This document shows, one piece after another, positions 27,197-37,015 of a stretch of DNA of 64,000 nt. Numbering within the stretch: the first letter of the stretch is position 1; each line of letters begins with the position of its first letter. Below the pieces are notes generated by a model. The model saw nothing but the letters and a program-made list of their open reading frames with translations. It had not been told where the DNA came from and did not search any database. The translations under genes and the position numbers were made by a program. Source of the DNA: Rhodococcus sp. OK302 (GTDB taxonomy: Bacteria; Actinomycetota; Actinomycetes; Mycobacteriales; Mycobacteriaceae); NCBI RefSeq assembly GCF_002245895.1, contig NZ_NPJZ01000001.1, positions 310,001-374,000 on the forward strand, written 5' to 3'.

Positions 27197-30100
27197 TCAA
27201 TCCGAGTGGGCAGAACTGTCATAGTCCTCGTCTGCAAAGTTTGCCATCAAATCTGCGACGTATTGCTCCGAGTACTCAGACTGACCCATTCGAGCCACGA
27301 AACGAGCAGCGACGGGGACCATCGTCAGAGGATCTGGACAGTCCAATTCACCCGCCAATTCTCGCGCCCGACACAATCCTGCTACCTGCTTCTCGACTGA
27401 AGGTGAGAGATCAAAACCAACAAGTGCGACGATGGCTAATACCGTCGATGCATCATCGGCAACCGTCCGACTCCGAGCGGCCCCCAGCATAGCTGCCACC
27501 TGCCAATCGACTAGCGCCTCCGCGTCGCGCTTTCCGATTTCTTTGTACAACACAATCATGTCGGCGATGGGGTCATCCTGCCAAAGCCACCACGACCCTC
27601 TGGAGATGACGAGTGCCGCCGCCTTTGGCTTCCAGTCGTCGGCGGCCGCCAACTCCAATAGGTCGTTCAATGAGACGGGCACATCGACTATGCGCTCACT
27701 CGCCAACGTTCGCATACGATTCGCCAGTTCTGCAGCGGCAGTGTCTATCTCGGCATCGGTTATCGAACTCTCAACAGCCGTTTTCGCAATTGCATCGATC
27801 AGTGCGGGTGTTCCGAAGGCCTCAACCCCGACTGCCCTCGCCAGACGTCTCGTCCCCAAATCGTCGCACCACAAGGGAATGTTTTCGTCCGCAGCTAGCT
27901 GAATCGGCGCCAACCAAGGAGCATCAGAAGCGAACGATAGCCTTGCGAATAGCGGTAGCAGGTTAACTGAGCGAATAGTGGCGGCACGCGCTGCGCGGTC
28001 CAGGCCACCCACACGGTCCTTGTATTCGCGGAATTCCTCGACCGTCTGTTCATAGAACACCATTGAATCTGCCCGTGGATCCCAACCTACGACTCCAGGA
28101 CTGGCCGCGAGCATGCTCACTTCACCCACAGCCCTCGTGATGTCTCGACGCGAAATGGCTGCTAGTAGAACCGTCGAAAATTGCCCCATCAGCACATCGC
28201 AGTCCTGAAGCCGACTGACAACCACCAAGGACGTCGCGTCAACAGAGACCTTGCATCCAAGCGCCGACTTCGCTACTGCGACTTCAATATCGTGTTCGTC
28301 TTCGTCCGTAGATGCCGCAACAAGTGGACCCGTTGCACGCTTAACAAGAGCCAAAGCGTAGCTACCACGACGTAGCGTCGCGAGAATCCCGATGGGAAGT
28401 CGATTATGTTGCAGCATATTGAGGAATTCAGCAGGGAGCTCCCCCGATTGCTGTCGGACCAACTCTTGCATACGCTCTACGAGTTGATCCGAATCCCCCT
28501 TCAATACGCGCACACCGCTGACCTCACCGTGCCGGTCAACGAGACGATCCAACGCTGCAAAAGCTTGACGGTGGAGATCCCCCGGAACTCTCGGCAACCC
28601 GTACCCGCCGCCTTGCTCAATTGGTGAGTGATCTTCTGAATCAGGTTCATCGTCACATTGTGTTGCCGTGATGATCTGACCGAGTATCGCAACCGCAAGC
28701 GCCGGATCCTTCTCAAATCTGGCCGACAGGCTAAGCGCTTCCGAGACAATATGAGCATCCCATGCCAACACAGACATGGCGGACAACCACATACGTGCCT
28801 CCGAATCACATCGAACGACAGGACGGTATCTACGCACCGTCGCTGCTGCTCGATCCCCCGATCCACGTTCCAATTGGATCGCAACAAGCTTCCAAACATC
28901 GCGATCGTCCGACTGCCCCGTTGACGTAATAGCTTCCGCAATATGCTGTTCCGCGGTACTCCACTCGCCACGATCCCCCGATTGTGCTGCCAGAAAGATC
29001 AATAGACGGCGCCGTTCGAAAACGTATCCTGTTGTCGAGGACAAAACCCTTTGAGCTGCGGCCTCTGCAGCGACCCAATCTTCAGCCTCGATCAACAAAC
29101 CAGCGTGTTGGATCAAGAACATCGGAATCTGATGCGTTTCATAGGCATCGACACATACATCGGCAGATTCGCCAAGCCGCCCAGCTCGCCGAAGCAATTC
29201 AATCAGATGTTCGGCCGCGATTGCGTTGTGTCTTGCGAGCGCACGGAGGCTAGGCAACTCCGCGTCCAAGTTCGTGTTTGCTTTCGCTACCGTTGCGGCT
29301 AAATCGGCCAAATACTCTGGAATAATGCCCTTCTCAACATATTCGACCATTCTTGACGACTCATCAGAGCCCAAGCACGCAAGTCGAATTGTGGTTGCAG
29401 CAATCTTCTCGTAGTCGAGGTTTCGGTGGGATTCATCCAAAATTTCAGTCAGCATCGCACAATGCTGATAGTCAGAAAGTTGAACAACACCGGCATCGAA
29501 CCGAGCTGCAAGGTCCGCAGATGTATCTCCCATCATTCGATCAATCTGGGCCACGAGATCCCTCCTGCCCGCCATATTTGCAGCACGCAACGCCGTGCGA
29601 AGCACCTCTGGTATGCGGGCTTCATTTGGCAGCGCATCACCCTCAGGAGGTGGGAGGCATCGCCGCAAAACTTGAGCGAACTCTCCTCGAATCATCAAAA
29701 TCCGAAGCAGGGAAGGTAGCAATTCCTTGGTCGGACCTCCCCATGAGTGGCGTTGATCGATAGCAAGCCCTAGTAGCGCCTTCGCCCGTTCGAGATCGTC
29801 CGACTGAGCACCCGCGTTCGAGGCGCGCACACTAAGAGCACGCGCGACGCGGTCCATCGATGACGCATCCTCTGGGTCAAGTTCTAGAGCCCGCTCAGCG
29901 TAGGTGCACGCTGCCTCGATATCTCCTATTCGAACCGACTGTTCACTCAAGAATTGCTGCACGACAGCACTACTATGAACCTCTTGCGAGTCGCCCAAAA
30001 GGTATCCATCGAGTTCAAATGGCCTAGCGTCATCTAGCGGATGCGCTAGGAGCGTGTTCCCAATTGCTACGAGAGCTTTCGCTCCGCCTTCGAATTCGGC

Positions 30101-30928
30101 ACGCCTAAGAAGCTTGCACGCACGGTCACGGTCCACGGAGATCATGTTGAGCCCACCCGAAGCCAACATCTTGCCCCGGCGACGTGCGTCAGCGTCAGCG
30201 GCCAGCTCAAATGCTATGGCGCTTTCAATATTTGCGTCGTGCTCCGCAGCGTACGAGGCGACCACCAGCCACGCAAATGAACTGTGTTTTGTGATCCAAT
30301 GTGGCTTTGCGCTGATTAATGCCTGACAGGTTCCAACCGCGTTGTCTCGTCCTTCAGCTAGATGTAGTGCAAGCACCTCAGCATGCTCTGGTTCGATGCC
30401 GTGCAAACCTACCAACGCTTCGCGAGTTGACGGCGGAACTTGGGCAAGGACAAATTCGTAACGTTCATGCGCCCGGAACTCAAGACCACTCGCGATGTGT
30501 TCCCATTCATCCGACGCATATTTCAAATTGTTCGCACGTGGGACGAGAACCTTGTAGCCTTTTCCTGTCGATTCAACGGTAGTCAGTGCTATCCGCTGCC
30601 AAAACACCGTGTGGCTGTTGGTATCAATGAGAAGGACCATCACCGGCAGTGCATGACCCAGCCACAGCCTGGCCTTGTTTTCACCGAACCGAAAGATCCA
30701 ACCTTCGTCAGTGGACTCTCTGAAGTAGCTTGGTCCAGATTTGATCTGAACAGCAATTAGTCGCCCAGATCCGACTCCCCCGAAAGCAGTTTCGATCTGA
30801 CCATCGATGCCCTGGTCGGACTCATGCTGCTCTCGAAATAGCCACCGAAGGTTCTGACTCACAGTCAGCTTGACAATTGCCACACCCGCATGATTGGTAA
30901 GGTCAGTTTCAAGCGACTGTCCGTTCAA
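27197..30928 (-). CDS. DUF4365-TPR-PIN-like protein (putative defence nuclease)
   Basis: A 1243-residue, signal-less protein I do not recognise as a named system. Residues 1-160 look like a DUF4365 nuclease-type domain, with Asp42 and Glu46 in GIDGQIE and Gln61-Ile-Lys63 in AVQIKSG, the D-x(n)-QxK pattern of the restriction-endonuclease fold. Residues about 170-800 are helical repeats of TPR type (for example YAERALELDPEDASSMDRVARAL). The C-terminal part resembles a PIN domain: Asp897 in SVDATSL, Asp1022-Asp1023 in LWCDDLGTRRLARAVGVEAFGTPALI. It starts at TTG 30928; an in-frame stop lies two codons upstream and AAGGGG precedes it. The DNA is visibly less GC-rich than its neighbours, suggesting acquisition. 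Two nuclease-like ends on a repeat scaffold suit an antiphage effector, which is inference. Confidence 0.75.
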   Translation of the reverse strand: MNGQSLETDLTNHAGVAIVKLTVSQNLRWLFREQHESDQGIDGQIETAFGGVGSGRLIAVQIKSGPSYFRESTDEGWIFRFGENKARLWLGHALPVMVLLIDTNSHTVFWQRIALTTVESTGKGYKVLVPRANNLKYASDEWEHIASGLEFRAHERYEFVLAQVPPSTREALVGLHGIEPEHAEVLALHLAEGRDNAVGTCQALISAKPHWITKHSSFAWLVVASYAAEHDANIESAIAFELAADADARRRGKMLASGGLNMISVDRDRACKLLRRAEFEGGAKALVAIGNTLLAHPLDDARPFELDGYLLGDSQEVHSSAVVQQFLSEQSVRIGDIEAACTYAERALELDPEDASSMDRVARALSVRASNAGAQSDDLERAKALLGLAIDQRHSWGGPTKELLPSLLRILMIRGEFAQVLRRCLPPPEGDALPNEARIPEVLRTALRAANMAGRRDLVAQIDRMMGDTSADLAARFDAGVVQLSDYQHCAMLTEILDESHRNLDYEKIAATTIRLACLGSDESSRMVEYVEKGIIPEYLADLAATVAKANTNLDAELPSLRALARHNAIAAEHLIELLRRAGRLGESADVCVDAYETHQIPMFLIQHAGLLIEAEDWVAAEAAAQRVLSSTTGYVFERRRLLIFLAAQSGDRGEWSTAEQHIAEAITSTGQSDDRDVWKLVAIQLERGSGDRAAATVRRYRPVVRCDSEARMWLSAMSVLAWDAHIVSEALSLSARFEKDPALAVAILGQIITATQCDDEPDSEDHSPIEQGGGYGLPRVPGDLHRQAFAALDRLVDRHGEVSGVRVLKGDSDQLVERMQELVRQQSGELPAEFLNMLQHNRLPIGILATLRRGSYALALVKRATGPLVAASTDEDEHDIEVAVAKSALGCKVSVDATSLVVVSRLQDCDVLMGQFSTVLLAAISRRDITRAVGEVSMLAASPGVVGWDPRADSMVFYEQTVEEFREYKDRVGGLDRAARAATIRSVNLLPLFARLSFASDAPWLAPIQLAADENIPLWCDDLGTRRLARAVGVEAFGTPALIDAIAKTAVESSITDAEIDTAAAELANRMRTLASERIVDVPVSLNDLLELAAADDWKPKAAALVISRGSWWLWQDDPIADMIVLYKEIGKRDAEALVDWQVAAMLGAARSRTVADDASTVLAIVALVGFDLSPSVEKQVAGLCRARELAGELDCPDPLTMVPVAARFVARMGQSEYSEQYVADLMANFADEDYDSSAHSD

Positions 30929-31153
30929 GCGTCAACGCCCCTTATCAATAGTTGGATGTCGCACCTAAAGTCACGACTGAGTTCCAATGTTCACATTAGG
31001 TTGAGCACTACGAACACCTACTATTTGCGACGCTAATTGACACGGAACGACGCCAGCACCCGTCCTCCAAAGCGGTTGCACTGAAGCCTGTCATTGCCAA
31101 CCCATCGCATACGCTTCAGGTCGGCGCAAGTCACAGCAAGGACGAGGAGCACA

Positions 31154-32224
31154 GTGAGCAGTTCGGAGCCGTCGGGCATGAACGAGGGCACCGAACCAGG
31201 TGCTACTCCGCAAAACCCGTTCGACGCGAATATGCTCAGCAGCATTCAGGCCGACATCGAAGAATATCTCCTCGGCGGTTCCCGATGCTTCACTCAAGCC
31301 CAGATCGCCGAGTTCGCCGGAGTCTCGCGAGATCGTGCGGATCGCCTGTGGGTCGCGATGGGCTTTGCCGTCGACGAAGATCCGGATGCCGTCATGTTCA
31401 CCCAACAAGATGCCGACGCACTGAAGAGCCTCACCAGCATGGTTGATCGCGGAATCATTTCGCGCAGTAGCGAAGTCGCCGCGGCACGTTCACTGGGACA
31501 GTCGATGTCAAGGCTCGCCGAGTGGCAGGTTTCGCTCATCGGCACGCACATCGTCGATCAGTTGACCGAGTCCGGCGATCAGGACCCGGAGTCGATCCGG
31601 AAACTGATCTTGCGTCTGGGAGCCGAGATCATCCCGGCCGTCGAATCGCTCCAGACCTACGTGTGGAAGAGGCATGTCGCGTCGTCAACCGGACGCAATG
31701 TCGGCAACCCCGGTGAAGAAGTTGCCAGCCGAATTTTGATCGTGGGGTTCGCCGACATTGTCGGGTACACGTCGTTGACCCGCGGCCTCGATCCCGCCGA
31801 GTTGAGCGATCTGCTCGAACGTTTCGAATCCGCCTCCGCCGAAATCGTCGGCCGAAATTTCGGTTGGATCGTCAAAACCGTCGGCGACGAGGTGATGTTT
31901 GCCGCCGAGAGTCCGCATCATGCCGCTGAAATCGCGATGCAGATCCAGGAATCGGTTCTAGCCGACCATGACGACCCCCAATTGCGGGTGGGCCTGGCAA
32001 TGGGGCCTACCTTGGTTCGATTCGGCGATCTCTACGGTTCCGTGGTCAACAAGGCAGCGCGGCTCACCAGTTCTGCTCGCCCCGGCACAGTACTGATCGA
32101 TTCGGAATTAGCCGGCGCGGTGGACATGGACGCGAATTTCAAGCTCCGACATCTGAGGCCACGACGGGTGCGCGGCATCGACCGTCTCGAGCAGTACGTC
32201 CTACGACGCAATCTCGAGTCCTGA
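31154..32224 (+). CDS. Class III adenylate cyclase with N-terminal regulatory domain
   Basis: A 356-residue soluble protein converting ATP to cAMP. GTG 31154 is chosen because GAGGAG lies four bases upstream; the frame opens at 31094. Residues 1-160 form a helical regulatory domain (AQIAEFAGVSRDRADRLWVAMGF) resembling that of mycobacterial Rv2212/Rv1264-type cyclases. The catalytic domain shows both metal Asp residues (VGFADIVGYTS and VKTVGDEVMFAA), the adenine-selecting Lys in IVKTVGD and Asp in FGDLYGS, and transition-state Asn/Arg in SVVNKAARL. These support adenylate, not guanylate, cyclase activity. It diverges from the DUF4365 gene by 225 bp and meets the TetR gene end to end with one base between stops. 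Confidence 0.88.
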   Translation: MSSSEPSGMNEGTEPGATPQNPFDANMLSSIQADIEEYLLGGSRCFTQAQIAEFAGVSRDRADRLWVAMGFAVDEDPDAVMFTQQDADALKSLTSMVDRGIISRSSEVAAARSLGQSMSRLAEWQVSLIGTHIVDQLTESGDQDPESIRKLILRLGAEIIPAVESLQTYVWKRHVASSTGRNVGNPGEEVASRILIVGFADIVGYTSLTRGLDPAELSDLLERFESASAEIVGRNFGWIVKTVGDEVMFAAESPHHAAEIAMQIQESVLADHDDPQLRVGLAMGPTLVRFGDLYGSVVNKAARLTSSARPGTVLIDSELAGAVDMDANFKLRHLRPRRVRGIDRLEQYVLRRNLES

Positions 32225-32225
32225 A

Positions 32226-32858
32226 TCAGGCGCGACGCGCTGCCAGGAAGTCGTCAACGATCTGCTCACAGGCCGATTCGCCGAGTGGGGTGAGTGTGGC
32301 CAACCTGGTGAGCACCAACGGACCGACCAACTGCGCCAGGGCGACGTCGTAGTCGTACTCCCCCAACTCCTCGATCGCCTCCGGTGTCCGTAAGACGCGA
32401 TCGAACGCCTCCCGGTACTGCTCCATGATCGTTTGCCGCAATGACCGCATCTCCGGTTTGTCGGCCGAGAGGGATTCGGCGCTCGAATAACCGGCCAGGT
32501 CCGGACCCAAGCCGAGCCAGCACATCGCGGTGACCTGCACCGGCGCACTCTCGATGACCTTGGCCTGGCTGGTCAACAGTTCGAGAAGCTGAGTCCGGAG
32601 GTCACCCTCTCCCGAAATCGCCGGAACTGACGGCAGTAGCCGTGCAAATGCTGCGGCCAACAGTTCGGTGCCGCTGTCGAAGTGCCGATACAGAGTCGCG
32701 CGGGCCACGTTGGCGAGCTTGGTGACGGCGTCGATCGTCACGGCGTCGACACCGCCCTTGGAGAGGAGCGTCGTCGCTGCGTCGAGCAGTCTGGTTCTGG
32801 ATCGCTGTTTGCGCGGATCCTCGTCGATGGGCTGCTGATCCGTTCTCACCGTCGTCAC
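32226..32858 (-). CDS. TetR-family transcriptional regulator
   Basis: A 210-residue repressor with the canonical TetR N terminus: RKQRSRTRLLDAATTLLSKGGVDAVTIDAVTKLANVARATLYRHFDSGTELL. The C-terminal half is a divergent ligand-binding domain. It is divergent from a DHA2 exporter across 86 bp holding a palindrome-like element, so it probably represses that pump and itself. The inducer is unknown. Confidence 0.9.
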   Translation of the reverse strand: MTTVRTDQQPIDEDPRKQRSRTRLLDAATTLLSKGGVDAVTIDAVTKLANVARATLYRHFDSGTELLAAAFARLLPSVPAISGEGDLRTQLLELLTSQAKVIESAPVQVTAMCWLGLGPDLAGYSSAESLSADKPEMRSLRQTIMEQYREAFDRVLRTPEAIEELGEYDYDVALAQLVGPLVLTRLATLTPLGESACEQIVDDFLAARRA

Positions 32859-32905
32859 AAGTTCAAGTTATACCTACCCCGGCCTTGTGGAACTGACGTT
32901 CTTGT

Positions 32906-32926
32906 AACGATACTGATGGTCTCGTT
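32906..32926. promoter_or_regulatory. Possible TetR operator
   Basis: AACGA (32906-32910) and its inverse TCGTT (32922-32926) lie 11 bases apart in the TetR/MFS divergent gap, 18 bases before the MFS start. The arms are short, so chance occurrence is possible; position favours a role. Confidence 0.35.
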
Positions 32927-32944
32927 TCTATCGAGAGGGATTAG

Positions 32945-34459
32945 ATGAGAACCGATACGGACATCGAACAGCCGACCTGGACCGCCCGGCAAATCTGGAT
33001 GCTGACGGTCTCATGCTGTGCTGTCGCACTGGTCGTCGCCGCGATGGCGTCCTTGAACACCGCACTCCCCGACCTCGCCCGAGACACCGGCGCCACCCAG
33101 ACCCAACTGACATGGATCGTCGACGGGTACACCCTCGTTCTCGCCTGCCTGCTACTTCCGGCCGGAGCACTCGGTGATCGCTACGGCCGACGCGAATTGC
33201 TCATGTTCGGTCTGCTCGTCTTCGCCGCCGGTTGCGCCATTCCGGCCTTTGCCGACGAACCCGCGTGGATCATCGCGTCCCGAGTAGTTGCCGGCGTGGG
33301 TGCGGCGTTTGTCATGCCCGCAACCCTGTCGCTGCTGACCGCAGGATTTCCCACCGCGCAACGCGGCCGCGCCGTCGGCATCTGGTCCGGCGTAGCGGGC
33401 TCCGGAGCCATCGCCGGACTCATCATCTCAGGCCTACTGCTCGAAAAGTGGTCCTGGCATTCGATTTTCATCAGCCTGGCTGTGGTTTCCGCTGTGATCC
33501 TGGTGCTTTCGTTCACGATCTCGTCCTCGAAAGACGCGGAGACAACTCCGCTCGATCTGCCCGGCACCGCGCTCATTGCCGCTTCGATCGGACTGTTTGT
33601 TCTCGGCATGATCGAGGCACCGGCGCGAGGCTGGCTGGACCCCGTGGTCCTTGCTCTTCTGATCAGTGGAATCGCCCTGGCAGCAATATTCAGTGTTGTG
33701 GAATTGCGCACCGCCCATCCACTTCTCGACGTCAGACTGTTTGCCAATCGCGCATTCGGAAGCGGCGCGGCATCACTCACACTGCAATTCCTGGCCACCT
33801 TCGGCCTGTTCTTCCTGATCGTGCAGTACCTGCAACTAGTCCTCGACTACTCTCCCCTGCAATCAGCACTCGCACTGTTCCCGATCGCGGTTCCCGTGAT
33901 GCTGCTTTCGGTGGTTTCCCCTCTCCTGATTCCGCTTGTCGGACTACGTATTCTCACCGCTTCCGGGGTTGCACTACTGGGAACGGGTATCGCATTGATG
34001 ACCACACTGGACTCCGGTTCGACCTATGCGGAAGTGTCCATCCCACTGATCGTGGCTGCCATCGGACTCGGCCTCTCGACAACCCCTGCCACCGCCGCCA
34101 TAGTGTCCAACGCGCCCGACGCCAAGCAGGGCGTCGCGTCGGCAGTCAACGACGCCACCCGCGAAATCGGTTCTGCGATCGGTGTTGCCTTGGCCGGAAG
34201 CATCCTCGCTGCGGGCTACGGACTGCACGTGCAACCGGCAGTCGACATGCTGCCGGAATCAGCGAAGGACGCTGTATCCGGCTCGCTGGCAGCAGCTCTC
34301 CACGTCGCGGAAATCGCCGGACCGCAAGGTGATCAACTGGCCGACTTCGCCAAAGAAGCCTTCATGCGCGGCATGGATCAGGGCGCCTGGACGTTGGCCT
34401 CAATCATGTGGGTGTCCGCTGTTGCTCTCGGGTTCTGGGCTCCCGGACGCAAGGGATAA
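32945..34459 (+). CDS. MFS drug exporter, DHA2 family (EmrB/QacA type)
   Basis: A 504-residue, 14-helix proton-driven exporter. The start TWTARQIWMLTVSCCAVALVVAAMASLNTALPDLA and the motif TWIVDGYTLVLACLLLPAGALGDRYGRRELL are typical of the EmrB/QacA group. The antiporter motif around GRAVGIWSGVAGSGAIAGLIISGLLLE is intact. It is probably induced when a ligand releases the divergent TetR. The gene ends one base from the convergent Lrp/AsnC gene. Confidence 0.92.
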   Translation: MRTDTDIEQPTWTARQIWMLTVSCCAVALVVAAMASLNTALPDLARDTGATQTQLTWIVDGYTLVLACLLLPAGALGDRYGRRELLMFGLLVFAAGCAIPAFADEPAWIIASRVVAGVGAAFVMPATLSLLTAGFPTAQRGRAVGIWSGVAGSGAIAGLIISGLLLEKWSWHSIFISLAVVSAVILVLSFTISSSKDAETTPLDLPGTALIAASIGLFVLGMIEAPARGWLDPVVLALLISGIALAAIFSVVELRTAHPLLDVRLFANRAFGSGAASLTLQFLATFGLFFLIVQYLQLVLDYSPLQSALALFPIAVPVMLLSVVSPLLIPLVGLRILTASGVALLGTGIALMTTLDSGSTYAEVSIPLIVAAIGLGLSTTPATAAIVSNAPDAKQGVASAVNDATREIGSAIGVALAGSILAAGYGLHVQPAVDMLPESAKDAVSGSLAAALHVAEIAGPQGDQLADFAKEAFMRGMDQGAWTLASIMWVSAVALGFWAPGRKG

Positions 34460-34460
34460 A

Positions 34461-34991
34461 TCAGCTTCGATGCTCCCGGTAGGCCGGCGCTTTGACCGCG
34501 CCGCGAGTATCGAGTGTCTCGAGCAACGGCAAAGCCCGGAAGGGCACCACCACCGACAGAACCATCACACTCGTCGAGCGGGTGGCCACGCCGGAACGGT
34601 TCAGATCAAGCAGCGTCTGCTGCAAACCTTGATGCGACGCTGCCGCCACTCGGCACAACACGTCACCGGTGCCAGTTGTCGCGAATGCTTCGATCACACC
34701 GGGGATGGCCTCGAGCTTGATCGTGACGGTATCGAGGGCACCCTGGGCGATCTCCAAGGTGACAAACGCTTGGACACCGAAACCTGCTGCCGCCAAGTCG
34801 ATGTGCGGCGCATACCCGGCGATGATTCCGCCGTCTTCGAGCCTGCGCAGTCTGGCCTGCACTGTCGCGCGTGCAACCTTGGTCAATCTCGACAATTCCA
34901 GCGCCCCGGCTCGCGGATGCGCGTGCATCGCTTCGAGTAAGGCCAAATCCAGACCGTCGAGTGACACTGAATTCCGCACCGATTCCGCCAT
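34461..34991 (-). CDS. Lrp/AsnC-family regulator
   Basis: A 176-residue regulator from ATG 34991 (the frame opens six codons earlier at 35009). The AsnC-type winged helix reads LDGLDLALLEAMHAHPRAGALELSRLTKVARATVQARLRRLEDGGII, followed by an alpha-beta RAM ligand domain (GFGVQAFVTLEIAQG, IPGVIEAFATTGTGDVLCRVAA). It is divergent from the HPPD gene by about 170 bp and most likely regulates tyrosine catabolism in response to an aromatic amino acid. That target is inferred from position. Confidence 0.87.
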   Translation of the reverse strand: MAESVRNSVSLDGLDLALLEAMHAHPRAGALELSRLTKVARATVQARLRRLEDGGIIAGYAPHIDLAAAGFGVQAFVTLEIAQGALDTVTIKLEAIPGVIEAFATTGTGDVLCRVAAASHQGLQQTLLDLNRSGVATRSTSVMVLSVVVPFRALPLLETLDTRGAVKAPAYREHRS

Positions 34992-35083
34992 ACCCCTCAA
35001 CCTATACATAATGACTGGAATAGTCCCCTGACAACCGTGCCATTCCGTCGAATTGCCTAGCTGAAAGCACGCTCGTTGACTAG

Positions 35084-36349
<1,266 letters not shown>

Positions 36350-36355
36350 TGCAGC

Positions 36356-37015
36356 TCAGTCGTTTTCGGTCCACCGCCACACAACCGACGGACGACCCGT
36401 CGCGCTGACCCGCACTCGTTCATCGGTACGTTCGAGGCCCGGTAATGCTTTGAGGGTGCGATTGAGGTTGCCGGCGTCGGGTCGCTCACCGGACAGTTCT
36501 GCGGCGACGGCCAGTGCGTACGACGCCGGAAACGACGGCCCGGACAGCGCCCGCGTGAAGGATTCGTCCCGCCATAACAAGGTGTCTGCAAGGATCGGCC
36601 GCGTGTCCGCGACAATCCGATTGTGGTCGAAGGCAAGATGACCCGGCTTGTCCCAACTCACCCACTCGGGCGTGATGTCGCCGGTGGGCACCTCAGCCGG
36701 AGAGATCACGGCCCACATGGCAACCGACAATGTCGGACCACGCGGGTCGCGGTTGGGTTCGTCGAATACGGCCAACTGCCCGGTCGCAAGAATCGCCTCG
36801 TCGGGAAATCCGAGCTTGGTGGTCACTGCGCGCCGGGCCGCGTCCTGCAACCGCTCACCAGCGCCGAGGAGTACACCGGGCAGCGCACGCTGCCCGGTGT
36901 ACGGCTCGGCTTGCCGCTGCGCGACGGCAAACCGCAAGTGCCCCGGTTCCGGATTGCCGAATCGCAGAGCCATGACGTCGATCGAGACAAGTGACTGTTC
37001 CACGTTCTCCATCAT
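36356..37015 (-). CDS. NrtR-like Nudix transcriptional regulator
   Basis: A 219-residue protein with a Nudix fold followed by a winged-helix C terminus, the layout of NrtR, which senses ADP-ribose or related nucleotides. The Nudix box is degenerate: GAGERLQDAARRAVTTKLG keeps the first Gly and Glu, but the catalytic RExxEE has become RRAVTTK, so hydrolysis is unlikely and ligand sensing is expected. The C-terminal segment ASYALAVAAELSGERPDAGNLNRTLKALPGLERTDE resembles the NrtR DNA-binding wing. The start overlaps the PurA-like stop (ATGA). It is the last gene of a four-gene operon whose promoter carries a TAGTC...GACTA palindrome, so autoregulation is likely. Confidence 0.75.
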   Translation of the reverse strand: MMENVEQSLVSIDVMALRFGNPEPGHLRFAVAQRQAEPYTGQRALPGVLLGAGERLQDAARRAVTTKLGFPDEAILATGQLAVFDEPNRDPRGPTLSVAMWAVISPAEVPTGDITPEWVSWDKPGHLAFDHNRIVADTRPILADTLLWRDESFTRALSGPSFPASYALAVAAELSGERPDAGNLNRTLKALPGLERTDERVRVSATGRPSVVWRWTEND

